Below are positions 23,267 to 34,220 of a DNA stretch of 61,398 bases, piece after piece. Origin of the DNA: Deinococcus betulae (GTDB lineage Bacteria > Deinococcota > Deinococci > Deinococcales > Deinococcaceae); assembly GCF_020166395.1 (NCBI RefSeq), contig NZ_JAIQXU010000027.1, positions 1 through 61,398 on the forward strand, read 5' to 3'. The position numbers and the translations under genes were made by a program. Position 1 is the first letter of the stretch. Each line of letters begins with the position of its first letter. The notes below the pieces were generated by a model. That model searched no databases and had not been told where the DNA came from. It worked only from the letters and a program-made list of their open reading frames with translations.

Positions 23267-24152
23267 GGCGCCGCTTCGGCCTCGGGGCGCGGCCAGGCCA
23301 CGAGCAGTACCCCGGCCAGAATGACGCCTAGGGCAACCCAGCCCAGGGGGCCCAGGCGTTCGCCGCCCAGCCCCACACCCAGCAGCACCGCCACCACTGG
23401 ATTCACGTAGGCGTAACTGGTCGCCAGCGCCGGGCGGGTATGCGCCACCAGGTACATGTAAGCCGAGTAGGCCACCAGGCTGCCAAAGATGGTCAGGTAC
23501 GTCAGGGCCCACAGGCTGGCCGCACTGGGCGTCCCCCAGCGTTCGCCTAGCAGCAGGCTGAGGCCCAACAGCACCCCGCCGCCCGTCAGCATCTCGGCGG
23601 CGCTGCCCATCAGGCCGGCGGGCAGGGGCAGGCGGCGCGACCACTGGCTGCCGAAGGTCCAGCACATCGGCGCCAGAATGAGCAGCAGGGCGGCCTGCGG
23701 CGTGGCGCGCAGTTCACCCAGATTCAGGAGGGCAATGCCCAGCAGGCCCACCCCGATGCCCAGCCACTCGCGCCCGCGCGTGCGCTCGCCCCACAGTCGG
23801 CCAAACAGGGCAGCGAACAGGGGAGACACCGCAATCACCAGCGCCGCCACACTGCTGCTGGCGTCGCGCTCGGCCAATGTGACCAGGCCAGTGCCGCCGC
23901 CCAGCAGCAGCGTCCCGACCAGGGCACTGGCGCCCCACTCGCGCGCCGTGGGCCAGGGCGCGCCGCGCAGGCGCAAGAAGGCCAGCAGCAGCGCCCCGGC
24001 CAGCACGAAGCGCACCGCCAGCATGCCCAGCGGGGGCAGGGTTTCGATGGCGACCTTGATGCCGAAATACGTGCTGCCCCACACCACGTACACCAGTCCC
24101 AGGCACACCAGCACCAGCGGTGTCAGGCCAGAGGCCCGCCGAGCGGCGGCGG

Positions 24153-24156
<4 letters not shown>
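23263..24156 (-). CDS. EamA/DMT-family membrane transporter
   Basis: A 297-residue protein with ten predicted membrane helices and two EamA repeats: YVVWGSTYFGIKVAIETLPP in the first and TFGSQWSRRLPLP with TSYAYVNPVVAVLLG in the second. The family exports metabolites or amino acids; the closest known type by pattern is YedA. It overlaps the hisD stop by four bases (ATGA) and is the middle gene of a three-gene coupled operon. Confidence 0.88.
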
Positions 24157-25499
<1,343 letters not shown>

Positions 25500-25757
25500 G
25501 GAAACTCCGTAAGGGGGCGCGGGAGGCGGGAAGTGGTGCGCGGGCACAGACCACGCGCGGGGGCGTCTCAGTCTGCGCGCTTTGCGGGGTAGGGCGTCCG
25601 ACTTGTGTGGATGGTGCTGGGAAAGCGGGTGAGGGCAATTCTCGGCAGGGTATGCCCGCAGGAAAGCAGGCTGGAGTCGCTTCTTGCAGGCCTGTCCGTC
25701 CTGCTGACTTGGCGCCACCTTCCCTACCTGGTCGTCTGGAGACCGGCGCCTCTGGGC

Positions 25758-26390
25758 TTACACCCTTCGCCGGCGGCGTTCGGGGGTCGGGCGGCGGGCC
25801 GCGCCCTGCGCGTTGGCCTCGACAGGGCCAAAGTCGGTGGGCTGAATCAGGCGCATCAGGCGCCAGGGCTCGTCCTGCTCGATATACACGTAAGCGTTGC
25901 CGGGACGCAGAAAATACCCGCTGCACGTCACGCCACCCAGCTCGGTGTCGGGCAGGCGCTGAATCAGCACGCGGCCGCCGGTCAGCTGGGCGTAGGTGCG
26001 CTCAGGGCCGCCGCCCTCCTGAGCGGTCAGCCAGCGCAGCCACAGCAGCAGACTGACCGGGTCGTGGTACTCAGTGGTCAGCGGGCTGGACGCCTCGTCG
26101 CGGCCCTGGCGCAGGTGAATCAGCCCGGCCTTGCGGTCAAAATTGACCTCGAAGCTGGGGCGGCCCCGGCCGTCGCCCTCGGCGTAGCCCAGGCTGCTGC
26201 GGTGGCGGGGGTGCAGGCGGCTGGTCTGCACCCGGCGGATTTCTGGCAGCACGCCGCCAAAGTCAGTCTGCACTCGCGCGGCAAATGCGCTGCGCTCCCC
26301 CTGGAGGGTCCAGTGCTGTTCTCCGGCGTAGCGCCCCCCCAGCGACAGGGTCAGGCTAAACGCCTCTGGGGTTAGCTCGGCCGCGTCCAG
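25758..26390 (-). CDS. DUF3108-like protein, probably CTG start, overlapping deoB
   Basis: The frame continues upstream of the first conventional start (GTG 26273) with protein-like sequence ([22 protein letters not shown]) as far as a stop at 26397-26399, inside the deoB 3' end. The beta-rich pattern Y-G-E..W, then [27 protein letters not shown] and [17 protein letters not shown], fits DUF3108. The only plausible start for the long form is CTG 26390, with GGTGA six bases before it. A shorter 171-residue product from GTG 26273 would lose the first strands. The C-terminus is very basic (RRRRRV). Confidence 0.6.
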   Translation of the reverse strand: MDAAELTPEAFSLTLSLGGRYAGEQHWTLQGERSAFAARVQTDFGGVLPEIRRVQTSRLHPRHRSSLGYAEGDGRGRPSFEVNFDRKAGLIHLRQGRDEASSPLTTEYHDPVSLLLWLRWLTAQEGGGPERTYAQLTGGRVLIQRLPDTELGGVTCSGYFLRPGNAYVYIEQDEPWRLMRLIQPTDFGPVEANAQGAARRPTPERRRRRV

Positions 26391-27547
26391 AAGCTCTCAC
26401 CCGGCCCGGTCCAGTCAGCGCCCAGCGCCTCGGCCACGCTGGCGCCCAGGTCGGCGAAGGTGGCGCGCTCCCCCAGATTCACGCCGGCCCAGCCCGCGCG
26501 GTGCATGAGCAGCAAGCCGTGTTCGCGGGTGTGGTCGCTGCCGTGCCAGGTGGGGTCGTTGCCGTGGTCGCTGGTGATGATGAGGGCGCCGCCCTCTGGC
26601 ACCGCTGCCAGCAGGTCCGGCAACGCGGCGTCCAACTGCGCCAGGCAGGCGCTATACCCAGCCGGGTCGCGGCGGTGGCCATACTTGCTGTCAAAGTCCA
26701 CGAGGTTGGTAAAAATCAGGCCCGAGGTGCCGTCCTGCGCGGCCTGCTGCATGCGGGCCAGCGTCTTGGCGATGCCGTCGGCGTTGTCGTCGGTATGAAT
26801 CTCCTCGGTAAAGCCCCGGTGCGCGTAGATATCGGGAATCTTGCCGATCCCCACGACCGCCTGTCCGGTGGCCTTGATGGCGTCCAGCACGGTGGGCGGC
26901 GGTACCAGGCTGAAATCCTTGCGGTGCTCGTTGGCGCGCTCAAAGGGAAACTCGCCCCGGAAGGGCCGGGCAATCACGCGCGCCACGGCGTATTCGCCCT
27001 GCAGGATGTCGCGGGCGGCCTGGCACCAGGCGTACAGGGTGTCCAGCGGCACCACGTCCTCGTGGGCGGCAATCTGGAACACGCTGTCTCCGCTGGTGTA
27101 CACAATCGGCGCGCCTGTCGTCAGGTGCTCGGGGCCAAAGTCGCGGATGACATCCGTGCCGGAATAGGGGCGGTTACACAGGTGGCCTTTGCCGGTGGCG
27201 GCGTCAAACTGGTCCATGACGGCCGGCGGAAAGCCGTCCGGGAAAATCTGGAATGGGTACTGCAGCTGCACGCCCATGAATTCCCAGTGGCCCGTGCTGG
27301 TGTCCTTGCCGGGGCTGACCTCGCGCATGCGGCCGTACGCCCCCTGAGCCGGGACCGCCGGAATGGTGTCTGGGCCTGTCTCAATGGTGGGCACCTGGGC
27401 CAGCCCCAGCGCCGCCAGGTTGGGCAAGGCGGCGGGCGCCGCTTTCAGGGTGTGGTTGAGGGTGTGCGAGCCAGCGTCGCCAAACTGCTCGGCGTCGGGC
27501 AGTTCGCCGGCCCCCACAGAATCCAGCACGAGAATCGTCAGCAGCAT
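26372..27547 (-). CDS. deoB: Phosphopentomutase
   Basis: Interconverts ribose (or deoxyribose) 1- and 5-phosphate using two Mn ions. The 391-residue protein has [15 protein letters not shown] (metal Asp), [13 protein letters not shown] (phospho-acceptor Thr region), [23 protein letters not shown] and [22 protein letters not shown], all diagnostic. TACACT six bases before the ATG marks a leaderless start. Its last 19 bases overlap the DUF3108-like frame. Confidence 0.96.
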   Translation of the reverse strand: MLLTILVLDSVGAGELPDAEQFGDAGSHTLNHTLKAAPAALPNLAALGLAQVPTIETGPDTIPAVPAQGAYGRMREVSPGKDTSTGHWEFMGVQLQYPFQIFPDGFPPAVMDQFDAATGKGHLCNRPYSGTDVIRDFGPEHLTTGAPIVYTSGDSVFQIAAHEDVVPLDTLYAWCQAARDILQGEYAVARVIARPFRGEFPFERANEHRKDFSLVPPPTVLDAIKATGQAVVGIGKIPDIYAHRGFTEEIHTDDNADGIAKTLARMQQAAQDGTSGLIFTNLVDFDSKYGHRRDPAGYSACLAQLDAALPDLLAAVPEGGALIITSDHGNDPTWHGSDHTREHGLLLMHRAGWAGVNLGERATFADLGASVAEALGADWTGPGESFWTRPS

Positions 27548-27704
27548 GGGGTCAGTGTAGGCCAGCCGGGCACAAAGGGAGCGATTCAGAGGCGGAGGTC
27601 AGGGGCTGCGTGGGTCAGCTGGGCGGCCTGCCACTGCGGGTGCAGCCCCTCAACGCGCCCGCTCGGTTTTCTTGTCCAGCGCCCTCGTCTTCCTGGGCTT
27701 TTGA

Positions 27705-27718
27705 CTGAACCGGTTCAG
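27705..27718. promoter_or_regulatory. 14-base perfect palindrome, possible operator
   Basis: CTGAACCGGTTCAG lies in the 244-base gap between divergent deoB and lptB. The centre-CG dyad resembles LacI/GalR-type operators, but it is 74 bases from the lptB -10 box, so its target is uncertain. Confidence 0.35.
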
Positions 27719-27778
27719 GTCCTGGCCCGCGCCTTTTTCTCCCACCAGACGCTCACGGGACGCGGCTGGGGCGCGTGC

Positions 27779-27784
27779 TACGCT
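27779..27784 (+). promoter_or_regulatory. Leaderless -10 box of lptB
   Basis: TACGCT, seven bases before the GTG at 27792. Confidence 0.55.
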
Positions 27785-27791
27785 GCCAGCT

Positions 27792-28580
27792 GTGACTGTT
27801 CCCGCTTCACCTGTGCCCGCCGCGCCTGGCCTGGGGGTGGCCCCAGGCGCCGCCCGCCCGGTGCTGCATGCCGAAGGCCTGAGCAAGACCTATGGCCGCC
27901 GCGCCGTGGTGCGGAATGTCAGCCTGCGCGTGGAACCCGGCGAGATTGTGGCGCTGTTCGGGCCCAACGGCGCCGGCAAGACCACGACCTTTTACATGCT
28001 GGTGGGCTTTATTCGCCCTGGCGGCGGCCGGATTGCGCTGGGTACGCGCGACGTGACCCGCCTGCCCATGCACGAGCGCGCCCGGCTGGGCCTGGGCTAC
28101 CTGCCGCAGGAACCCAGCGCCTTTCGCAAACTGACCGCCCGTGACAACCTGCTGGCCATTCTGGAATACCAGGGCCTGCCGAGAAGTGAGCAGGAGGAGC
28201 GCGCCGACGCCCTGCTGGCTGAATTCGGCCTGACGCACCTAGCGGGCAGTTACGCCTACCAGTTGTCGGGCGGCGAGCGGCGGCGCCTGGAATTGGCGCG
28301 CGCCCTGACCACCGACCCGGATTACCTGCTGCTGGACGAGCCGTTTACGGGCGTAGACCCCAAAAGCATCCGCGAGATTCAGCGCCTGATCCGAGAACTG
28401 CGGGACCGCCGGGGCCTGGGCGTCTTTATCACCGACCACAACGTCCGCGAGACCATTGCCCTGACTGACCGCGTCTATCTGATGTACGACGGCGAAGTGA
28501 AGTTTGAAGGCACCCCGCAGTCGTTTGCGCAGGACCAGGACGCCCGGCAGCATTACCTGGGCGACGACTTCGAGCTGTAA
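27792..28580 (+). CDS. lptB: ABC transporter ATPase, LptB type
   Basis: A 262-residue ATPase with Walker [11 protein letters not shown]-loop [11 protein letters not shown], signature [15 protein letters not shown], Walker [13 protein letters not shown] and switch TDHNVRET. The HNVRET and [14 protein letters not shown] elements are LptB-specific. In Gram-negatives LptB powers lipopolysaccharide transport together with LptFG; Deinococcus has an outer membrane but no classical LPS, so the cargo is open. A 24-residue Pro/Ala-rich lead precedes the domain; the GTG start follows the -10 box. Confidence 0.88.
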   Translation: MTVPASPVPAAPGLGVAPGAARPVLHAEGLSKTYGRRAVVRNVSLRVEPGEIVALFGPNGAGKTTTFYMLVGFIRPGGGRIALGTRDVTRLPMHERARLGLGYLPQEPSAFRKLTARDNLLAILEYQGLPRSEQEERADALLAEFGLTHLAGSYAYQLSGGERRRLELARALTTDPDYLLLDEPFTGVDPKSIREIQRLIRELRDRRGLGVFITDHNVRETIALTDRVYLMYDGEVKFEGTPQSFAQDQDARQHYLGDDFEL

Positions 28581-28592
28581 GGAGAAGAAGCT

Positions 28593-30347
28593 GTGCTGTG
28601 GCTGTTTTTGCCGTTTGTGGTGGTGCTCTCCGGCGTGGTGGCCTACGCTGCCGACACCATTGCGCGCAAGGCTGGGCGCCGGCACCTGCGCTGGTTCGGG
28701 CTGCGGCCCAAGCAGACGGCGCTGGTGGTGGCGGTGCTGTCGGGCATGGGCATCAGTGCGGCGAGTCTGGCCGCGTTTTTGTTGCTCAACCGCTCGGCAG
28801 TGAACACCATTGCCCAGGCCGATCAGCTGCGCCCTCAGCTCGAGGCGCTGCGGCTGGACATCCGCGCGGCCCAGGCGGCCCAGCAGGCCGCCCAGCAGGC
28901 GCGTGACCAGGCCCAGCAGGAAGCCGCAAAATTGCGCGGGCAGCAGGAGACCGCCCAGAACGCCCTGGGCGCGGCGAGGGACGACCTGAGCGCCGCGCGG
29001 CGCGACCTGAACGCGGCCCGCGCCGCTGAGCAGACTCTGAAGACCCAGGCCACCGGCCTGCAGGCCCGCGTGAGTGCCCTGACGGCCACCCGCGAGCAGC
29101 TGGAAGCCCGCGCCGCCCAGAGCCGGGCCCAGTTGGCGCAGTCCGAGGCCGCCCTGAAGGCCAGTCAGACCCGCGCGCAGACCCTGGACGCCCAGGTGGT
29201 TGACCTCAATGCCCGCGTGGCCCTGGCTGAATATGAGGCGCAGGCCGCCCAGACCCGCGCCCAGGTGGCCCAGGCCGACGCCGAAGCGGCCCAGAGTGCC
29301 GCCGAGACCGCGCAGGCCCGCGCCGCGCAGACCCAGACGCAGGCCCGCGAGGCCCAGGCGCGTGCCCAGGGTCAGGCGCGCGCTGCACAGGCCGAGGCGC
29401 AGGCCGCCCAGACGCAGGCCCGCCAGGCCCAGGCTCAGGTACAGGCGCTGGAAGCCTCACGGCAGACGGCCAGTCAGGCGCTGACCCAGGCCAGCCGCAA
29501 CCTGACCCAGGCCAGGGCCGACCTGGGGCGCGCGCAGACCCAGCAGAAAGACGCGCAGGCGGCCGTGACCCGCCTCACCACCGAGCGCGCCACCCTGCAG
29601 ACCCAGCGCGATCAGGCGGCCCGCGAGGCGGCCAAAGTCCGCGCCGACCTCAAGACCTTGCAGGTGCAGCAGGCCGAGCTGAAAAACAGCAACGAGGCCC
29701 TGGGCCGCGACCTGGCCAAAGCCCGCGAGAGCCTGGGCAAGCTGCAAGACGAGTATTCCAGCAGCCGCGCCGAGCTGAGTGCCACCCGCAATACCGACCT
29801 GGCCTACCCCAAGAACGAACTGGTGTACGCGGCGGTCGTGCCCAGCGTGCGAAACCTCGACACCTTCTTGCAAGATGCCGGGCGCAGCGCCCTGGGCCGG
29901 GGCGCCCGGGGCACGCCCGCCGTGCGCCTGAGTGCGGGTGCCCGCAGCGCCCTGGAAACCAAGCTGCGTGGCCTGAACGTCAGCACCTTCGTGCAGTGCC
30001 GCGCCGCGCAGAACGCCGCCGCTGGCCTGCCAGTCGAACTCACCTGCGACGCCCGGCCCAACACCACCCTGTTCCGGAGCAACGAGATTATTCGCCGGGC
30101 TAGTGTGAGCCTGGGGGCCAGCCCCCGCGCCCTTCAGGAACAAATCAGTGACCTTGTGAAAGACGCCGTGCTGGACGTGACCTCGCGCGGGGTGCCCAGC
30201 GAATATGTGCAGGGCCTGGATGTCAACGAGTTTGTGGACCTGCTCACCCGCCTGAACAGCCGCAGTGGCACAGCCGTCGTAGGGATTGCCGCCCGCAGTG
30301 ACGTCAAGCCCGGGAGCCGGGTGGACCTCTATCCCGTGCTGCCGTAA
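28593..30347 (+). CDS. DUF3084 membrane-anchored coiled-coil protein
   Basis: A 584-residue protein. Two N-terminal membrane helices (about 1-19 and 43-65) are followed by an Ala/Gln/Arg-rich coiled coil of over 300 residues (about 75-400) with many QAQ/RAQ repeats. The C-terminal domain is about 180 residues ([24 protein letters not shown], then [26 protein letters not shown]) and fits DUF3084. GGAG ten bases before the GTG start and 12 bases of spacing put it in one operon with lptB. The build suggests a spacer or scaffold reaching from the inner membrane into the envelope. Confidence 0.8.
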   Translation: MLWLFLPFVVVLSGVVAYAADTIARKAGRRHLRWFGLRPKQTALVVAVLSGMGISAASLAAFLLLNRSAVNTIAQADQLRPQLEALRLDIRAAQAAQQAAQQARDQAQQEAAKLRGQQETAQNALGAARDDLSAARRDLNAARAAEQTLKTQATGLQARVSALTATREQLEARAAQSRAQLAQSEAALKASQTRAQTLDAQVVDLNARVALAEYEAQAAQTRAQVAQADAEAAQSAAETAQARAAQTQTQAREAQARAQGQARAAQAEAQAAQTQARQAQAQVQALEASRQTASQALTQASRNLTQARADLGRAQTQQKDAQAAVTRLTTERATLQTQRDQAAREAAKVRADLKTLQVQQAELKNSNEALGRDLAKARESLGKLQDEYSSSRAELSATRNTDLAYPKNELVYAAVVPSVRNLDTFLQDAGRSALGRGARGTPAVRLSAGARSALETKLRGLNVSTFVQCRAAQNAAAGLPVELTCDARPNTTLFRSNEIIRRASVSLGASPRALQEQISDLVKDAVLDVTSRGVPSEYVQGLDVNEFVDLLTRLNSRSGTAVVGIAARSDVKPGSRVDLYPVLP

Positions 30348-30624
30348 GAGGCAGGCCGCTGCTGGTGCCGTGGCAGGGGGCGCTCTGCCTCAGAGGCCAG
30401 TGCTACCACCTTTAGGCTGTTGAGTCAGTCTCTTTGCCCCTGATGCTTGACTTCGTTCTGGCAAGAAATCCGTGGAAGCGTGTGAAGTTGGGCTGCTCCT
30501 CGAGAGTACCGGCCATCATGCGCGACCAAGGCCTCTCTAGAGCGGACCGCCTCTCCCAGCCGCTCTCTCCCACAAAGAGCCCTGGCGTCCGTTTGGCGTC
30601 AGGCGGCCCCGGTATGCTGCCCAC
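30348..30624. other. Intergenic region before the sugar-binding protein gene
   Basis: A GAGGCAG/CTGCCTC pairing (30350-30396) may terminate the upstream operon. TATGCT (30613-30618) lies six bases before the next ATG as its leaderless -10. No gene seen. Confidence 0.4.
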
Positions 30625-31824
30625 ATGCGCCGCCTGGCCCTGACTGCTTTGCTTGCCCTGACCGCCGCCCCCGCCAGCGCCGCCCCTGTGCGCGTGGAGT
30701 TCTGGCACGCCATGACCGGCGTGCAGGGCACGGTGGCCACCTACGCCCGCGAATTCAATGCTGCTCAGGACACGTATGAGGTGGTCCCAGTGGCCCAGGG
30801 CAATTACCGCGAACTGCTGCCCAAGCTGCAGGCCGCCGCCGGCACCCCCAAAGCTCCGGCGCTGGTGCAGCTGGAATTCACGCAGTTTCCGGCGCTGGCC
30901 GCTGCTGGTCGCCTGACCGATCTCACCCGCGCCGCCGAGGCCCTGCCAGACGCCCTGCAAAACGATATTTACCCGGCGGTGTGGCGCACGGGCCAGCTGG
31001 GCGGGCGCACCTACGGCCTGCCGTGGAATGTCAGTGTGCCGGTCCTGCTGTACAACGCGGGCGCCCTGAAGCGGGCGGGCCTGAACGCCCCCGAAACCTG
31101 GGCGCAGTTAGAAGCGCAGTCCCGCACCCTGGCGACTGGGGGCCGGCGCCCGCTGGTGGCCGCCGCCGACGCCTGGACCTTTGAAGCCAATGTGCTGTCG
31201 CGCGGCGGCGCGCTTGTCAGCGGCAGTGCGCCGCGCCTGAACAGCCCGGACGCCGTGGAGGCCCTGACCCAGCTGGCCCGCATGAGCGCCGCTGGCCAGG
31301 CTCAGCCCCGCACCCTGAACGAGGCCACCCGCGCGGCCTTTGACTTTGCGCGTGGGCAGAATATCTTCGTGCTGGCCAGCGTGGCCAACTGGATCGACGC
31401 GCGCAAGCTGCCGTTTTTCAGCCTGGGCGTGGCGCCCTTTCCCTGCGAAAAGGAAGGGGCCTGCACCGTGCCGCTGGGCGGCGCGACCCTGGCGGTGCCG
31501 GCAGGTACCCCTGCGGGTGAACAGGCCGGCGCCCTGGCCTTCTGGCAATTTCTGATGCAGCCCGCCCGCCTGGCGAACTGGGTGCAGACTACGGCCTATG
31601 TGCCGCCCCGGCGCGCGGCTGGGCCACTGCTGGAGGACTGGTACGCCAGGAACCCGCAGCTCAAGGCTGCCCACGCCCAGATTGCCCGCGCCGTGCCGCG
31701 CCCTACCACGCCGGACTACGCGGGCTGGATTGCCCTGATGGAAGACGCCCTGCTCAAGGCCACCACCGGCAAATTAAGTGCGAAAGCGGCCCTGGACGAG
31801 GCCCAGACCCGCGCCGAAAAGTGA
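30625..31824 (+). CDS. ABC transporter substrate-binding protein, UgpB/family 1 type
   Basis: A 399-residue exported binding protein with a Sec signal ending ASAA. Family 1 features are VRVEFWHAMTGVQGTVATYAREFN, GRTYGLPWNVSVPVLLYN, LNAPETWAQLEAQS and the hinge-side GGATLAVPAGTPAGEQ. The pattern is closest to glycerol-3-phosphate or sugar binders such as UgpB. No permease or ATPase genes are adjacent, so it is an orphan component here. A leaderless TATGCT box supports the start. Confidence 0.85.
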   Translation: MRRLALTALLALTAAPASAAPVRVEFWHAMTGVQGTVATYAREFNAAQDTYEVVPVAQGNYRELLPKLQAAAGTPKAPALVQLEFTQFPALAAAGRLTDLTRAAEALPDALQNDIYPAVWRTGQLGGRTYGLPWNVSVPVLLYNAGALKRAGLNAPETWAQLEAQSRTLATGGRRPLVAAADAWTFEANVLSRGGALVSGSAPRLNSPDAVEALTQLARMSAAGQAQPRTLNEATRAAFDFARGQNIFVLASVANWIDARKLPFFSLGVAPFPCEKEGACTVPLGGATLAVPAGTPAGEQAGALAFWQFLMQPARLANWVQTTAYVPPRRAAGPLLEDWYARNPQLKAAHAQIARAVPRPTTPDYAGWIALMEDALLKATTGKLSAKAALDEAQTRAEK

Positions 31825-31849
31825 AGGCCCGCCGCGCTAAACTTTCCCC

Positions 31850-32008
31850 GTGAGCCTGGCTTACCTTTTCCTGACCTTGCTGGCGGCCGCCGCCCTGCTG
31901 CTGTTCCTGTGGCGGCCCGGCCTGGCCCGCGCGGGTGTGGTGTGGGGCCTGGGCGCCTTGTTGCCGCTGCTGGCCGCGCTGGTGGTGGCTTTGCAAGGCG
32001 GCCGGTAA
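31850..32008 (+). CDS. 52-residue membrane peptide, leaderless
   Basis: GTG start, two hydrophobic segments (LAYLFLTLLAAAALLLFL and VVWGLGALLPLLAALVVAL) separated by WRPGLARAG, and a short basic end. TAAACT (31838-31843) ends six bases before the GTG, the same spacing as at the larger leaderless genes nearby, which is the main reason to believe it. It lies 25 bases after the binding-protein gene. No family known. Confidence 0.6.
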   Translation: MSLAYLFLTLLAAAALLLFLWRPGLARAGVVWGLGALLPLLAALVVALQGGR

Positions 32009-32131
32009 GGGACGGGTGGTGTCCCAAGCGGTGAGAGACTGAAGCACCTGCGATCCATCTGATCACTACGCTAGAAACGCATCTGGGCGCCATTCAAGCC
32101 CTGTCTGCTTCACTTTGTCCTTGGGCCTGTC

Positions 32132-32791
<660 letters not shown>

Positions 32792-32818
32792 CAGAAGAGT
32801 CCTTTGAGGTGAGGGGGC

Positions 32819-34207
32819 TCAGCCCACCAGAATGTCACGTTCGGGGGGATACTTCACGCCTTTCACGGGTGGCTGGCGCAGGTTCAGGGCCACGGCAAAT
32901 GTCACTGGGCCGATACGCCCCAGATACATCAGGGTGCTCAGAATCAGCAGGCCGGCGTCGTTCAGGTGCGGCGTGACATTGAGGCTCAGGCCCACGGTGG
33001 CGGCGGCGCTGACCGTTTCAAACAGCAGCGGGGTAAAGCCCAGCGCCGGGTTGGTGACCAGCATCAGAAAAAACGAGCCGAAGACCAGCAGGGTGTAGAT
33101 CGTCGTAATCGTCCCGGCGCGCACCACGTTCTCGGGCAGCACCAGCCGGCCAAACACCACGAGTTCGGTGCGGCCCCGAATCAGGTTCCAGGCGCTGCCC
33201 AGCAAAATGGCGAAGGTGCTGGTCTTGATGCCGCCGCCTGTCGAGCCGCTGTTGGCGCCGATAAACATCAGGGCCACCATCAGAAAGATGCTGGCGCTGC
33301 TCAGGGCCGTCATGTCCACAGTGGCAAAGCCCCCGGAGCGCGGCGTGACGCTCTGAAAAAAGGCGGCCAGCAGCTTGGCGGGAGCTGACAGGGGCCCCAG
33401 GGTGCCCGCCCGCGCCCATTCCAGCGCCAGCAGCAGGCCAGTGCCGGCCACCAGCAGCACGCCCGTGGTCCACAGGGTCAGGCGGCTGTACACCAGCATG
33501 CGGTTACGCCGGGGCGCCTGCCAGTGGGTAATCAGATTGAGCTGCACCAGAAAGCCCAGCCCGCCCAGCACGATCAGCAGGGCAATCACGCCGCTGACCA
33601 GCGGGTCGGTCACATACGGCGTCATGCCGCCGGGCAGCACCACAAACCCCGCATTGTTATAGGCGCTGATGGCGTGAAAGACCGCCTGATACAGACCCTC
33701 GCCCAGCCCGAACTGCGGCACGAAGCGCCACGACAGCAGCAGGGTGCCCGCCGCCTGCGCCGCCAAGGTGTACAGAAAAATGATTCGGACCAGGCCGAGC
33801 ACGCTGCCCACGTTCAGCGCATTCACCTGCTGGGCGAGGTGCTGCCGCTCGCTGAAATTCACGCGCCGCCCGGCCAGCAGGGCGAACAGGGTGCCGAAGG
33901 TGATGATGCCCAGCCCCCCAATCTGCGCCAGGACCAGAATCGTGACCTGTCCGGCGCGGGTAAAGGCCTCGCTGGTGTCGGCCACCACCAGGCCCGTAAT
34001 ACACACCGCGCTGGTGGCGGTAAACAGCAGGTCCACGGTGGACAGGTTGGCTTCCGGGCGGGTCATGCCGGGCAGGTGCAGCGCGGCGGTGCCCAGGGCG
34101 ATGCCCAGCAGATACACCAGCGCAATCAGCTGTGGGGGGCGCACCCGGGTCAGCAGGCCCCGCCGGGGCCGACGAGCCATGCGGCGGCGCAGGCTGGGCA
34201 GTTTCAT
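32819..34207 (-). CDS. ktrB: Ktr/Trk potassium transporter membrane subunit (second KtrB)
   Basis: A 462-residue K+ translocating subunit with four pore repeats. Filter motifs are ATSAVCITGLVV, ISAYNNAGFVV, VTPRSGGFATVD and AAATVGLSLN. The gating-loop motif GANSGSTGGGIKTSTF is intact. GGAGG lies about nine bases before the ATG at 34207, 13 bases after the stop of the first ktrB. The third filter motif reads SGGF where the first copy has TAGF. Confidence 0.92.
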   Translation of the reverse strand: MKLPSLRRRMARRPRRGLLTRVRPPQLIALVYLLGIALGTAALHLPGMTRPEANLSTVDLLFTATSAVCITGLVVADTSEAFTRAGQVTILVLAQIGGLGIITFGTLFALLAGRRVNFSERQHLAQQVNALNVGSVLGLVRIIFLYTLAAQAAGTLLLSWRFVPQFGLGEGLYQAVFHAISAYNNAGFVVLPGGMTPYVTDPLVSGVIALLIVLGGLGFLVQLNLITHWQAPRRNRMLVYSRLTLWTTGVLLVAGTGLLLALEWARAGTLGPLSAPAKLLAAFFQSVTPRSGGFATVDMTALSSASIFLMVALMFIGANSGSTGGGIKTSTFAILLGSAWNLIRGRTELVVFGRLVLPENVVRAGTITTIYTLLVFGSFFLMLVTNPALGFTPLLFETVSAAATVGLSLNVTPHLNDAGLLILSTLMYLGRIGPVTFAVALNLRQPPVKGVKYPPERDILVG

Positions 34208-34220
34208 ACGGCGGGCCTCC

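Noticed and set aside
26501..28144. 547-codon plus-strand frame across deoB and into lptB
   Set aside because: Shadow of deoB; it conflicts with two genes that have diagnostic motifs.
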